A DNA stretch of 64,000 nt from Neoaquamicrobium microcysteis (GTDB lineage Bacteria; Pseudomonadota; Alphaproteobacteria; Rhizobiales; Rhizobiaceae): contig NZ_VSZS01000060.1 in the NCBI RefSeq assembly GCF_008180155.1, positions 62,001 to 126,000 of the forward strand. Direction: 5' to 3'. The translations under genes and the position numbers were made by a program. Every line of letters starts with the position of its first letter. Positions within the stretch are counted from its first letter, which is position 1. Shown piece by piece: positions 7,820 to 16,587 of this stretch. The notes under the pieces are model-generated. The model made no database searches, had not been told where the DNA came from, and worked only from the letters and a program-made list of their open reading frames with translations.

Positions 7820-9049
7820 ATGAACGCTTCGCCGGCTACCGACGCCGACATAGACGGCCGCTACGCATGGATGCGGCTGCTGATATCGGTGCTGATCGCC
7901 ACGATCGGCAGCGTCGGTATGTGGTCGGTGGTGGTCGTGCTGCCCGCCGTGCAGACCGAGTTCGGCGTCGACCGTGCGTCGGCCTCGCTGCCCTACACGA
8001 TGACCATGGTCGGCTTCGCCTTCGGCAACGTTATGCTCGGCCGCTTCGTCGACCGCTCCGGCATCTTCCTGCCGCTGGTGGCCTCGGCCGGCGCGCTCGT
8101 CGTGGGCTATCTTCTCGCCTCCGCCGTTTCATCCATCTGGGTTTTCGCCCTGCTTCAGGGGCTGATCGGCTTCGGCGCATCAGCCACGTTCGGCCCTCTG
8201 ATCGCGGATTTGTCGCACTGGTTCCGCAAGCGTCGCGGCGTCGCGGTGGCGGCAGCCGCCAGCGGAAATTACTTCGCCGGCGCGCTCTGGCCGCTAGCCA
8301 TGCAGTTGACCCTGCCGGGCGAAGGCTGGCGCTTCACCTATGCCGCCATCGGCATCTTCTGCATCGTCACCATGGTGCCTCTGGCGCTGCTGCTGCGCCG
8401 GCGTGCGCCGCATGTCGGGCTGCCCGCCGGCGGCGTCGCGGCATCTCCCGCGCAGACCCGCGCGATCGACCTGTCGCCGCGTGCGTTGCAAATCCTGCTC
8501 GCCATTGCCGGCGTCGGATGCTGCGTGGCCATGTCGATGCCGCAGGTGCACATCGTCGCCTACTGCGTCGATCTAGGCTACGGCGTTGCGCGCGGCTCCG
8601 AGATGCTGTCGCTGATGCTGGTGGGCGGCATCGTCAGCCGCCTCGCCTCGGGTTTCCTGGCCGACTATATCGGCGGCGTGAAGACGCTGCTTATAGGCTC
8701 GGTGCTTCAGTGCCTCGCGCTCTTCGCCTACATCCCCTTCGACGGGCTCGCCTCGCTCTATGTCGTGTCGCTGGTCTTCGGCCTGTCGCAGGGCGGTATC
8801 GTGCCGAGCTACGCCATCATCGTGCGCGAATACCTGCCGGCGCATGAAGCTGGCCAGCGCGTCGGCGTCGTCATTATGGCGACCATCGCCGGCATGGCGC
8901 TGGGTGGCTGGCTCTCGGGCTGGATATACGATCTCACCGGCTCCTACGCCGCCGCGTTCTGGAACGGCATCGCGTGGAACCTGCTCAACATCGCGATCAT
9001 GGTCATGATCCTGCTGCGCACAAGGACACTGCGGCCGCTGCCGGCCTGA
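7820..9049 (+). CDS. MFS transporter
   Basis: Major facilitator superfamily carrier, 409 residues, about 12 membrane segments. MFS marks include GRFVDRSGIFLPLVASAG after helix 2, with the acidic/basic loop motif, and the mirrored SRLASGFLADYIGGVKTLLIG at the start of the second half. The N-terminus (MNASPATDADIDGRYAWMRL) is soluble. The closest general resemblance is to the oxalate/formate-type or monocarboxylate carrier group; the substrate is unknown. GCAGGGAGA precedes ATG 7820. An inverted repeat CACCTG-N11-CAGGTG at 7758-7780, in the 95-bp gap before the gene, could be a regulator site. It may belong to the AtuA cluster or serve as a second carrier beside the RpiR operon. Confidence 0.9.
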   Translation: MNASPATDADIDGRYAWMRLLISVLIATIGSVGMWSVVVVLPAVQTEFGVDRASASLPYTMTMVGFAFGNVMLGRFVDRSGIFLPLVASAGALVVGYLLASAVSSIWVFALLQGLIGFGASATFGPLIADLSHWFRKRRGVAVAAAASGNYFAGALWPLAMQLTLPGEGWRFTYAAIGIFCIVTMVPLALLLRRRAPHVGLPAGGVAASPAQTRAIDLSPRALQILLAIAGVGCCVAMSMPQVHIVAYCVDLGYGVARGSEMLSLMLVGGIVSRLASGFLADYIGGVKTLLIGSVLQCLALFAYIPFDGLASLYVVSLVFGLSQGGIVPSYAIIVREYLPAHEAGQRVGVVIMATIAGMALGGWLSGWIYDLTGSYAAAFWNGIAWNLLNIAIMVMILLRTRTLRPLPA

Positions 9050-9057
9050 GATTCCCG

Positions 9058-9104
9058 TTGACACAAATGTTTCACTGTCGCTCTATTGCGTGACAAGTGT
9101 TTCA
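9058..9104 (+). promoter_or_regulatory. Promoter with two direct repeats, possible RpiR operator
   Basis: TTGACA at 9058-9063 is a consensus -35 box, with a weak TCTATT -10 at 9082-9087 (18-bp spacer). ACAAATGTTTCA (9063-9074) and ACAAGTGTTTCA (9093-9104) agree at 11 of 12 positions and are exactly 30 bp apart, close to three helical turns. They would place two like-facing protein dimers on one DNA face around the start site. The RpiR gene begins 16 bp later, so autoregulation is likely. This is inference from spacing and position. Confidence 0.5.
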
Positions 9105-9120
9105 GGTGTGAGCGGGAACG

Positions 9121-10008
9121 GTGCCCCTTCAGGAAATCTGGCAGCGCATAGATGCCCGCTACGGCGCGTTCTCGCCGCAGCTCCGCCGTGCCGCGCGTTT
9201 CGTGCGAGAGCACCCGCAGGATGTCGCCCTGCAGTCGCTGCGCACCGTCTCGCGGCAGGCGGGCGTTTCACCGACCTCGATGACGCGGCTGACGCAGGCG
9301 CTAGACGTTGAGACGTGGGACGCCTTTCAGGCCACGCACCGCGCCTGGCTGACGGCTGGACGGCCGGGCGTCTTTTCCGGCAGGGCGGACAGGCTCATCA
9401 GCGGCACGCGGAAGCCAGGCGCGGAAGATCACCTTCTGGATGCCGTCGCCGAGGCCGAGCGCGCCAACATTGCCCACGCCCTTGATGCAGCGTCGCGAAG
9501 CCTGCTCAGGCAGGCGGCCGATCTTCTGGCGAATGCCCCGGCCGTTTCGGTCGCCGGCATCAGAAGCTGCTTCCCCGTCGCCTTCAGCCTGCATTACTCG
9601 CTGTCTCTGTTCATGCCCAACGTGAGGCTGATGACCGGGACGGGCGGCTCGCTGCTCGATGAACTGCATCATCTGCGCGCCGGCGATGCGCTGGTCGTCG
9701 TCTCGGTCGCGCCCTACAGCCGCGAGACGGTCGAAGTCGCCCGCCATGCGCGCAGCGCCGGCGTGCGCGTGGTCGGCATCACCGATGGGCCGCTGACGCC
9801 GGTGGCCCGTCTTTCCGACATCACGCTCGTCGCCGGCAATGACAGCCCGGCTCACATCGCCTCGCCCATCGGGCCCATTGCGGTCGCGCAGGCGCTTGCG
9901 CTCCTCGTGCTTGCGCGTGCGGGCGAAGGCGCGCTCGAAACCCTGCGCCGCCGCGAGGCGACGCTCGAAGCCACCTCCGCATACCTGCCCGAAGAGTCCA
10001 CGACATGA
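9121..10008 (+). CDS. MurR/RpiR family transcriptional regulator
   Basis: DNA-binding regulator, 295 residues. The N-terminal RpiR helix-turn-helix is about residues 1-80 (RRAARFVREHPQDVALQSLR, then VSRQAGVSPTSMTRLTQAL). The C-terminal SIS domain is about residues 125-275 (VSVAGIRSCFPVAFSLHYSL, VVSVAPYSRETVEVARHARS), which normally binds a phosphosugar or similar ligand. The start is GTG 9121; no better in-frame start fits the HTH. It is the first gene of a tightly overlapping operon (aminotransferase start overlaps its stop by 4 nt), so it most likely controls that operon, possibly through the 30-bp-spaced repeats just upstream. Confidence 0.9.
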   Translation: MPLQEIWQRIDARYGAFSPQLRRAARFVREHPQDVALQSLRTVSRQAGVSPTSMTRLTQALDVETWDAFQATHRAWLTAGRPGVFSGRADRLISGTRKPGAEDHLLDAVAEAERANIAHALDAASRSLLRQAADLLANAPAVSVAGIRSCFPVAFSLHYSLSLFMPNVRLMTGTGGSLLDELHHLRAGDALVVVSVAPYSRETVEVARHARSAGVRVVGITDGPLTPVARLSDITLVAGNDSPAHIASPIGPIAVAQALALLVLARAGEGALETLRRREATLEATSAYLPEESTT

Positions 10009-11360
10009 GCGCCAACCGCACCCGCATCCTTCACCGCGAGCCCTCGCGCGACCTGCCCGTGGCGGTCGGCGGCGAGGGGCCGTTCGTGGTCGACAGCACG
10101 GGCAAGCGCTATCTCGACGCGTCGGGCGGCGCGGCCGTGTCCTGCCTCGGCCACAGCGAGCGCCGCGTCATCGACGCCATCAAGGCGCAGCTCGACCGGC
10201 TGCCCTACGCGCATACCGGCTTCTTCACCAACGAGCCCGCCGAGGCGCTGGCCGAACATCTCATCGCGCGCGCCCCCGAAGGGCTCGGCCACGTCTATTT
10301 CGTCTCGGGCGGTTCTGAGGCCAACGAGACGGCGATGAAGCTCGCGCGTCAGTATTTCTACGAGCGCGGAGAGACCGGCCGACGGCATTTCATCGCCCGG
10401 CAGCAGAGCTATCACGGCAACACCATCGCCGCGCTCTCGGCCGGCGGAAATGCCGGAAGGCGGGCCGTCTACGAACCGATCCTCCTGCCCGTCAGCCACA
10501 TCGCGCCGTGCTTCGAATACCGCCACCGACGCGACGACGAGACGGGAGAGCAATATGCCATCCGCGCCGCCGACGAACTGGAGGCGGAAATCCTGCGTCT
10601 GGGGCCGGAAACGGTGATCGCGTTCATGGCTGAAACGGTGGTGGGCGCGACAGCGGGTGCGGTGCCTCCGGCTCCGGGCTATTTCCGCCGCATCCGCGAG
10701 ATCTGCGACCGCTACGGCGTGCTGCTCATCCTCGACGAGGTGATGAGCGGCATGGGCCGCACCGGCACCCTCTACGGCTGCGAGCAGGACGGCGTATCGC
10801 CGGACATCCTCACCTGCGCCAAGGGTTTGGGCGCAGGCTACCAGCCGATCGGCGCGACGATCCTTTCGGAGAAGATTTTCGACACGATCACCGGCGGCTC
10901 GGGCGCCTTCCAGCACGGCTTCACCTATATCGGCCATGCCACGGCGGCGGCGGGCGCGCTCGCGGTGCAGCAGGTGATCGAGGAGGACGGCCTGCTGGAG
11001 AACTGCCGCGCGATGGGCGAAGCGCTCGATGCGCGCCTGCGCGATGCCTTCGGCGCGCATCCTTACGTGGGCGACATTCGCGGACGCGGCCTGTTCCGGG
11101 CCGTCGAGCTGGTCGAGGACCGGGCGACGAAGACGCCGTTCGATCCGGCGCTGAAGCTGCATGCCAGGATCAAGGCTGCGGCGATGGAGCAGGGGCTGAT
11201 GTGCTACCCCTCCGGCGGCACGGCGGACGGAAAGGCGGGAGACCACGTGTTGCTCGCGCCGCCCTTCATCGTCGGCGAGGACCATGTCGGCCTCATCGTC
11301 GAGCGCCTGGGCGCGGCGATTTCGGCGGCGTTGGTGCAGGCGGGGGTCAAGGCTCCATGA
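10005..11360 (+). CDS. Class III (PLP) aminotransferase
   Basis: PLP-dependent aminotransferase of fold type I, class III (omega-amino acid/4-aminobutyrate type), 451 residues. VYFVSGGSEANETAMKLARQ binds the PLP phosphate side. ILDEVMSGMGRTG holds the conserved Asp that contacts the PLP pyridine nitrogen. ILTCAKGLGAGYQPIGA carries the Schiff-base Lys near residue 275. It moves an amino group from an amine or omega-/beta-amino acid to a keto acid. Its position between an RpiR regulator and a beta-keto-acid cleavage enzyme suggests that it makes the keto acid used by the next gene. Start and stop each overlap a neighbour by 4 nt. Confidence 0.92.
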   Translation: MSANRTRILHREPSRDLPVAVGGEGPFVVDSTGKRYLDASGGAAVSCLGHSERRVIDAIKAQLDRLPYAHTGFFTNEPAEALAEHLIARAPEGLGHVYFVSGGSEANETAMKLARQYFYERGETGRRHFIARQQSYHGNTIAALSAGGNAGRRAVYEPILLPVSHIAPCFEYRHRRDDETGEQYAIRAADELEAEILRLGPETVIAFMAETVVGATAGAVPPAPGYFRRIREICDRYGVLLILDEVMSGMGRTGTLYGCEQDGVSPDILTCAKGLGAGYQPIGATILSEKIFDTITGGSGAFQHGFTYIGHATAAAGALAVQQVIEEDGLLENCRAMGEALDARLRDAFGAHPYVGDIRGRGLFRAVELVEDRATKTPFDPALKLHARIKAAAMEQGLMCYPSGGTADGKAGDHVLLAPPFIVGEDHVGLIVERLGAAISAALVQAGVKAP

Positions 11361-12304
11361 CCCAGCCCTTCGCCATCGCGGTTGCACCCAACGGCGCCCG
11401 CCGGACGAAAGCGGATCATCCTCGCCTGCCGATGACGGCGGACGAGATCGCGCGTGACGCTGCCGAGGCGCTGGAGGCGGGGGCGGCGATGATCCATCTC
11501 CACGTGCGCGACGGCGCGGGCGCGCACTCGCTCGATGTCGCGCTTTATCGTGAGGCGGTGAAGGCGGTGCGCGAAGCGGTGGGCGACGAGCTGGTGGTGC
11601 AGGTCACCACCGAGGCCGTCGGCCGCTACCGACCCGCCGAACAGATCGCCGTCGTCGATGCGCTGCAGCCGGAGTCCGTCTCGATCGCGCTGCGCGAAAT
11701 CCTGCCCGAAGGCGAAGACGAGCGCGCCGCCGCCGCCCTTTTCGAGCGCATGGAGAAGGCCGGTACCCTGCATCAGATCATCGTCTACGACGGGGCCGAG
11801 CTTGCCCGCCTGGATGCGCTTTGCGCGCGTGGCGTTTTGCCGTCCGCGCCACTCGCGGTTTTGGCCGTGCTTGGCCGCTACACCGATGTCGGCGCGACTG
11901 ACGCGGAGTTCGACGCGTTCGTCACCGCTGGAATCGCTCGTCATCAATGGATGCTTTGCGCCTTTGGCCCGCGTGAAACCGAATTCATGAGCCGCACGGC
12001 GCTGGCGGGCGGGCACGCGCGCGTCGGGTTCGAAAACAATCTGTGGTTGCCCGGTGGAACGCTTGCGCCGTCCAACGCAGCCATAGTAGGCGCAACCGTC
12101 AAAGTGGCGGCAGGCTTGCATCGCGGGGTTGCAAAAGCTGCCGATTTGCGCAGGCTCTGGCGAGCGCCTCCACCTGTGCTTGCCGCATTCAATTCGGCTG
12201 CCCGGAGGCAGCACGAACAACCGGACATCGTGCACGGATCGTCCGGACCAACCTCAACCAGCCCGCAAGGGGAACGTGCAAACAGCAAGGAGACGCAGAT
12301 ATGA
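11357..12304 (+). CDS. BKACE (DUF849) beta-keto acid cleavage enzyme
   Basis: Zn-dependent TIM-barrel enzyme of the beta-keto acid cleavage family. Members condense a beta-keto acid with acetyl-CoA and release acetoacetate plus a new acyl-CoA; the founder is 3-keto-5-aminohexanoate cleavage enzyme (Kce). There are 315 residues. Family marks are [30 protein letters not shown] (metal-binding His pair near residues 47-49) and [16 protein letters not shown] (about 222-237). The last 45 or so residues, after AADLRRLW, are low in family character and rich in Ser, Gln and Pro. The usual stop may have been lost so that translation now runs into the next gene's start (4-nt overlap). The substrate is unknown. 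Confidence 0.9.
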   Translation: MTQPFAIAVAPNGARRTKADHPRLPMTADEIARDAAEALEAGAAMIHLHVRDGAGAHSLDVALYREAVKAVREAVGDELVVQVTTEAVGRYRPAEQIAVVDALQPESVSIALREILPEGEDERAAAALFERMEKAGTLHQIIVYDGAELARLDALCARGVLPSAPLAVLAVLGRYTDVGATDAEFDAFVTAGIARHQWMLCAFGPRETEFMSRTALAGGHARVGFENNLWLPGGTLAPSNAAIVGATVKVAAGLHRGVAKAADLRRLWRAPPPVLAAFNSAARRQHEQPDIVHGSSGPTSTSPQGERANSKETQI

Positions 12305-13281
12305 AACCCAGAAACCTGATCGGCCTCGGCCTGGCGGTAGCGATGGGCGGCTCCCTGGCCGCAGGCGCGGCCGCCGCGCAGGACCAGCGCTTCGTTTCCG
12401 TCGGCACCGGCGGCGTCACGGGCGTCTACTACCCCGTCGGCGGGGCGATCTGCCGCCTGATGAACCAGACGCGCCGCGACCACGGCATCCGCTGTTCGGT
12501 GGAATCGACAGGCGGCTCGGTGTTCAACGTCAATGCTATCCGCGGCGGCGAGCTCGAATTCGGCGTCGTCCAGTCGGACGTGCAGTACAACGCCTTCAAC
12601 GGCGCGGCCAACTTCGAAGCCGACGGCGCGCATGAAGATTTGCGTTCCGTGTTTTCGCTCCACCCGGAGCCGCTGACCCTCGTGGCCCGCGCCGAGGCCG
12701 GCATCACCGGCATCGCCGACCTGCCCGGCAAGCGCGTCAATGTGGGCAATCCAGGGTCCGGCCAGCGTGCCCTGTTCGAGCTTCTGATGGCAGAGAAGGG
12801 TTGGACGATGGACACCTTCTCGCTGGCCTCCGAACTGGCCCCTGCAGAGCAGAGCCAGGCGCTGTGCGACAACAACATCGACGTGTTCGCCTTCACCGTC
12901 GGCCACCCGGCCGGCTCGATCCAGGAAGCCACCACCTCCTGCGACACCGTCATCGCTTCTGTCACGGGCCCCGAGGTCGACAAGCTGCTGGAGGCCAACC
13001 CGTTCTACTTCACCGCGACCATCCCCGGCGGCATGTATCGCGGCAATGAGGAGGACGTCACGACTTTTGGCGTCGGCGCAACCGTCGTCACCTCCGCCGA
13101 GGTGCCGGAAGACGTCGTCTACACCTTCGTCAAGTCGGTGTTCGACGAGTTCGAAGGCTTCAAGGCGCTGCACCCGGCACTCGCCAATCTCGATCCAGAG
13201 ACGATGATCGCTCAGGGCAATTCCGCCCCGCTGCATCCGGGCGCGGAGAAGTTCTACCGCGAACAGGGCTGGCTCCAGTAA
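12301..13281 (+). CDS. TAXI-family TRAP solute-binding protein
   Basis: Periplasmic TAXI binding protein, 326 residues. The signal peptide is [20 protein letters not shown] with cleavage expected after AAA (about residue 25). Then come [40 protein letters not shown] and the C-terminal [26 protein letters not shown] places a good ribosome site before ATG 12301. It is the second TAXI protein in the window and differs from the first in its ligand-proximal segments ([16 protein letters not shown] versus EGVQTQVQSTKAS), so it probably binds another ligand. Operon position suggests the ligand feeds the aminotransferase/BKACE pair. Confidence 0.94.
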   Translation: MKPRNLIGLGLAVAMGGSLAAGAAAAQDQRFVSVGTGGVTGVYYPVGGAICRLMNQTRRDHGIRCSVESTGGSVFNVNAIRGGELEFGVVQSDVQYNAFNGAANFEADGAHEDLRSVFSLHPEPLTLVARAEAGITGIADLPGKRVNVGNPGSGQRALFELLMAEKGWTMDTFSLASELAPAEQSQALCDNNIDVFAFTVGHPAGSIQEATTSCDTVIASVTGPEVDKLLEANPFYFTATIPGGMYRGNEEDVTTFGVGATVVTSAEVPEDVVYTFVKSVFDEFEGFKALHPALANLDPETMIAQGNSAPLHPGAEKFYREQGWLQ

Positions 13282-13290
13282 GCCGCAAGC

Positions 13291-13319
13291 GAGGCGCCCG
13301 GTTGTCGGGCGCCTCTTTT
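13291..13319 (+). terminator. Terminator-like stem-loop after TAXI gene
   Basis: Perfect 10-bp stem, GAGGCGCCCG (13291-13300) and CGGGCGCCTC (13306-13315), loop GTTGT, followed by TTTT. It lies between the binding-protein gene and the permease gene of one operon, so partial termination that raises binding-protein levels is the likely effect. Confidence 0.72.
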
Positions 13320-13365
13320 CCATCGAACATGGCATTGCGCGCGTGCGTCACGAGAGGGGAACAGG

Positions 13366-16035
13366 ATGGCGTCGAACGATCCGAAATCCGCGACGGGCAC
13401 TTCGGCGCTCAGTGACGAGGAACTGCAGGATCTCGTAGCTGCGACCGATACCGGCGCGCGCGACCCGGCCGGGCTGGCCGGCTACATCATTGCAGGCGTC
13501 GCCCTTTGTTGGTCGCTGTTCCAGCTCTACATCGCATCGCCCCTGCCGTTCACGCTTTCGCGCGTGACAGGCCTGTCCCTGACGCTGAACGCGGCCGAGG
13601 CCCGCTCCATCCATCTCGCCTTCGCGCTATTCCTTGCCTATCTCGCCTATCCGGCGTTCAGGACCAGCCCGCGCGACCGCATTCCAATAATCGACTGGCT
13701 GCTGGCGCTGGGTGCTGCCGCCTGCGCGCTCTACATCTTCTGGTTCTACCGGGAGCTATCGCAGCGTCCCGGCCTACCAATCCGCGCCGACATCGTGGCG
13801 GCATCGCTGGGTCTCGTCCTGCTGCTGGAGGCGACCCGGCGCGCGCTGGGGCCGCCGCTGGTCGTCGTTGCCGTCGTCTTCCTCGCCTACGTCTTTTTCG
13901 GCAACTCCTCCTGGCTGCCAGACATGATCCAGTGGCGAGGGGCCACGCTGGCGCGCGCCATGAGCACGATGTGGCTCACCTCCGAGGGGGTGTTCGGCGT
14001 GGCGCTCGGCGTCTCTACCTCCTTCGTCTTCCTGTTCGTCCTGTTCGGCTCGATGCTCGACCGCGCCGGGGCCGGCAATTTCTTCATCAAGCTGGCTTTC
14101 GCCGTGCTTGGCCATCTGCGCGGCGGGCCGGCCAAGGCTGCTGTCCTCGCCTCGATGATGACAGGCCTCATCTCGGGCTCGTCCATCGCCAACGTGGTGA
14201 CGACGGGCACCTTCACCATCCCGCTGATGAAGCGCGTCGGCTTCTCGGCCGAAAAGGCCGGCTCCGTCGAGGTCGCCTCATCCGTCAACGGCCAGATCAT
14301 GCCGCCCGTCATGGGTGCGGCCGCCTTCCTGATGGTCGAGTATGTCGGTATCCCCTATATCGAGGTCATCAAGCACGCCTTCCTCCCGGCGGTCATCTCC
14401 TACATCGCGCTGCTCTACCTCGTGCACCTCGAGGCGGTGAAGAACGACATGCCCATGCTGCCCAAGGCGGTGCTTTACACCCGCCGCCAGGCGCTGATGC
14501 GGCAGGGCATCACCGTTCTTTCGATCGTCATCCTCGCGGGCGCGGCCTATTGGTTCATCAAGGGCGTGCAGATGCTGGTGCCGGCGATTTCCGCTCCGGT
14601 ACTCATCCTCAGCCTGCTGGCGGTCTATGTCGCGCTCATATGGTACGCGGCCAGAAGCCCCGATCTCGAACTCGACGATCCCAACGCGCCGGTGGTCAAG
14701 CTGCCCATCGCGACAGAGGTCATCCGCACCGGCCTTCACTATCTGCTGCCGCTCTTCGTACTCGTCTGGTTCCTGATGATCGAGCGCCGGTCGCCCGGCC
14801 TCTCGGCGTTCTACGCCGTGCTGCTGCTGATGGTTATCATCATAACCCAGAAGCCACTCAAGGCGCTGTTCCGGGGGCTTCAGTCGCGCGAATGGCGCGA
14901 CGCTACCATCGAGGGTTTCAGCGACCTGATTGTCGGCCTCATACTCGGCGCGCGCAACATGATCGGCATCGCCTGCGCCACGGCGGCTGCCGGCGTCATC
15001 GTCGGTACGGTCACGCTGACCGGCATCGGGCAGGTCATGGCGGAGTTCGTGGAGTTCCTCTCCGGCGGCAACTTCATGATTATCCTCATCCTCACAGCCG
15101 TCATCAGCCTCATTCTCGGCATGGGCTTGCCCACCACCGCCAATTACATCGTGGTCTCGTCGCTGATGGCGCCGGTCATTGTCGAGCTTGGGCTTGCCAA
15201 CGGTCTGGTCATCCCGCTCATCGCGGTGCACCTGTTCGTGTTCTATTTCGGCATCATGGCCGACGTGACGCCGCCTGTCGGTCTCGCCTCCTTTGCAGCG
15301 GCGGCGGTGTCGGGCGGCGATCCCATCAAGACCGGACTGACCGCTTTCTTCTATTCGCTGCGCACTGTGCTGCTGCCATTCATATTCATCTTCAACACCG
15401 ATCTGCTGCTCATCGGCGTCGGTGTCGTCGGGGCGATCTGGATTTTCATCAAGGCGACGACGGCGATGCTGGTTTTCGCAGCCGCCACCCAAGGCTACAT
15501 GTTTGCCCGCTCGCGACTGTGGGAGTCGGCCGCTCTGCTGCTCGTCACGCTGATGCTGCTGCAGCCGGGGCTGTTCCTCGACAGGGTGCAGGCGCCCTAC
15601 CGCGCCGTCGCCCCCGCGCAGCTCTTCGAGGTGGTCGGGGCCCAGCCTGAGGAGTCCATCGTACGGCTGGTCATCGAAGGTCCGGATTTCGACAACCCCG
15701 ACAGGATGCTGTCGCGCACCTTGCCGTTCGAGCTCGGCCCACAGGGCGACGACGGCGAAACCCGGTTCGAGCGTGACGTCGGGATGGACGTCATGGTCGA
15801 GGGCGACGACATCCTGGTGGATGAGCCGCTCGATCCCAACACGCCGGTGGCGCGCGCGCTGCGCAACTACGATTTCTACGGCGACCCGCCCGTCAGGATC
15901 ACCACCGTAGAGGTTGAGGCCGACCGCATGCCGGCCGAAATCTTCTACATCCCTGCGTTCCTGCTGTTCGGACTGGTGGCGTTCCTGCAGCTGCGCCGGT
16001 CGCGTGCGGCCCGCGAAAGCGCCGTGGCGTCTTGA
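13366..16035 (+). CDS. Fused TRAP permease (4TM/12TM) with DUF3394-like C-terminus
   Basis: Inner-membrane TRAP permease, 889 residues. The DctQ-like part is at the N-terminus and the DctM-like part in the middle (GLISGSSIANVVTTGTFTIP, GMGLPTTANYIVVSSLMAP, FGIMADVTPPVGLASFAAAA). Unlike the 705-residue permease at 945, it has an extra region of about 190 residues after the last core helices. That region has a hydrophilic segment (DFDNPDRMLSRTLPFELGP ...) and a final membrane anchor (IPAFLLFGLVAFLQLRRSR), matching the DUF3394 tail found on some TAXI-TRAP permeases. GAGAGGGGAACAGG precedes ATG 13366. A UspA gene follows 11 bp after the stop. Confidence 0.93.
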   Translation: MASNDPKSATGTSALSDEELQDLVAATDTGARDPAGLAGYIIAGVALCWSLFQLYIASPLPFTLSRVTGLSLTLNAAEARSIHLAFALFLAYLAYPAFRTSPRDRIPIIDWLLALGAAACALYIFWFYRELSQRPGLPIRADIVAASLGLVLLLEATRRALGPPLVVVAVVFLAYVFFGNSSWLPDMIQWRGATLARAMSTMWLTSEGVFGVALGVSTSFVFLFVLFGSMLDRAGAGNFFIKLAFAVLGHLRGGPAKAAVLASMMTGLISGSSIANVVTTGTFTIPLMKRVGFSAEKAGSVEVASSVNGQIMPPVMGAAAFLMVEYVGIPYIEVIKHAFLPAVISYIALLYLVHLEAVKNDMPMLPKAVLYTRRQALMRQGITVLSIVILAGAAYWFIKGVQMLVPAISAPVLILSLLAVYVALIWYAARSPDLELDDPNAPVVKLPIATEVIRTGLHYLLPLFVLVWFLMIERRSPGLSAFYAVLLLMVIIITQKPLKALFRGLQSREWRDATIEGFSDLIVGLILGARNMIGIACATAAAGVIVGTVTLTGIGQVMAEFVEFLSGGNFMIILILTAVISLILGMGLPTTANYIVVSSLMAPVIVELGLANGLVIPLIAVHLFVFYFGIMADVTPPVGLASFAAAAVSGGDPIKTGLTAFFYSLRTVLLPFIFIFNTDLLLIGVGVVGAIWIFIKATTAMLVFAAATQGYMFARSRLWESAALLLVTLMLLQPGLFLDRVQAPYRAVAPAQLFEVVGAQPEESIVRLVIEGPDFDNPDRMLSRTLPFELGPQGDDGETRFERDVGMDVMVEGDDILVDEPLDPNTPVARALRNYDFYGDPPVRITTVEVEADRMPAEIFYIPAFLLFGLVAFLQLRRSRAARESAVAS

Positions 16036-16046
16036 GGGAGGCGGAC

Positions 16047-16481
16047 ATGTACAGGGACATTCTCGTTTCGGTCGATCTCGGTGACGCCAAGGCCGAAGTC
16101 GCGACTATTTTGGCCGCGGTTGAGTACGCCAGGGCATTTGGCGCACGTCTGCACGTCATGACGGTCGTGCCCGATTACGGCCTGTCCATCGTCGGCGGGT
16201 TCTTTCCCAAGGAGCACGAAAAGGCGGCGCTGGATCACGCCAACACCGCTCTTCACGAGTTCACCGTCGCCCACGTGCCATCCGAGGTGAAGCATCGCCA
16301 CATCGTCGGGCACGGCTCCATCTATCGTCAGATCCTTCACTATGCGGGCGTGGTGAAGGCCGATCTGATCGTGCTTTCCGCGGGGCGCGAAGGGCCGGAA
16401 GATTATCTGATCGGTCCCAACGCGGCGCGCGTGGTACGCCACGCCAAGACGTCCGTTCTGGTGGTCAGGCAGGAGGGGTGA
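16047..16481 (+). CDS. Universal stress protein (UspA family)
   Basis: Single UspA domain, 144 residues: YRDILVSVDLGDAKAEVATI at the start and ADLIVLSAGREGPEDYL ... HAKTSVLVVRQ at the end. The classical ATP loop G-2x-G-9x-G-S/T is altered here (GREGPEDYLIGP), so nucleotide binding may be changed. ATG 16047 has GGGAGG directly upstream; an upstream in-frame start at 16032 lacks that spacing and overlaps the permease. UspA genes behind TRAP permeases are known; TeaD of the Halomonas ectoine transporter modulates uptake. A regulatory role for the permease at 13366 is therefore a reasonable inference. Confidence 0.88.
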   Translation: MYRDILVSVDLGDAKAEVATILAAVEYARAFGARLHVMTVVPDYGLSIVGGFFPKEHEKAALDHANTALHEFTVAHVPSEVKHRHIVGHGSIYRQILHYAGVVKADLIVLSAGREGPEDYLIGPNAARVVRHAKTSVLVVRQEG

Positions 16482-16587
16482 GGCCCCGCCTGCCGCGATC
16501 ATCCGTTGACGGCGCAGTCGTGCCTCGCCAGACTTGGCCCTTACGGCACGGCGGCGTTGGGGCTGCGCTCGTGCCACAAAGGAAACG

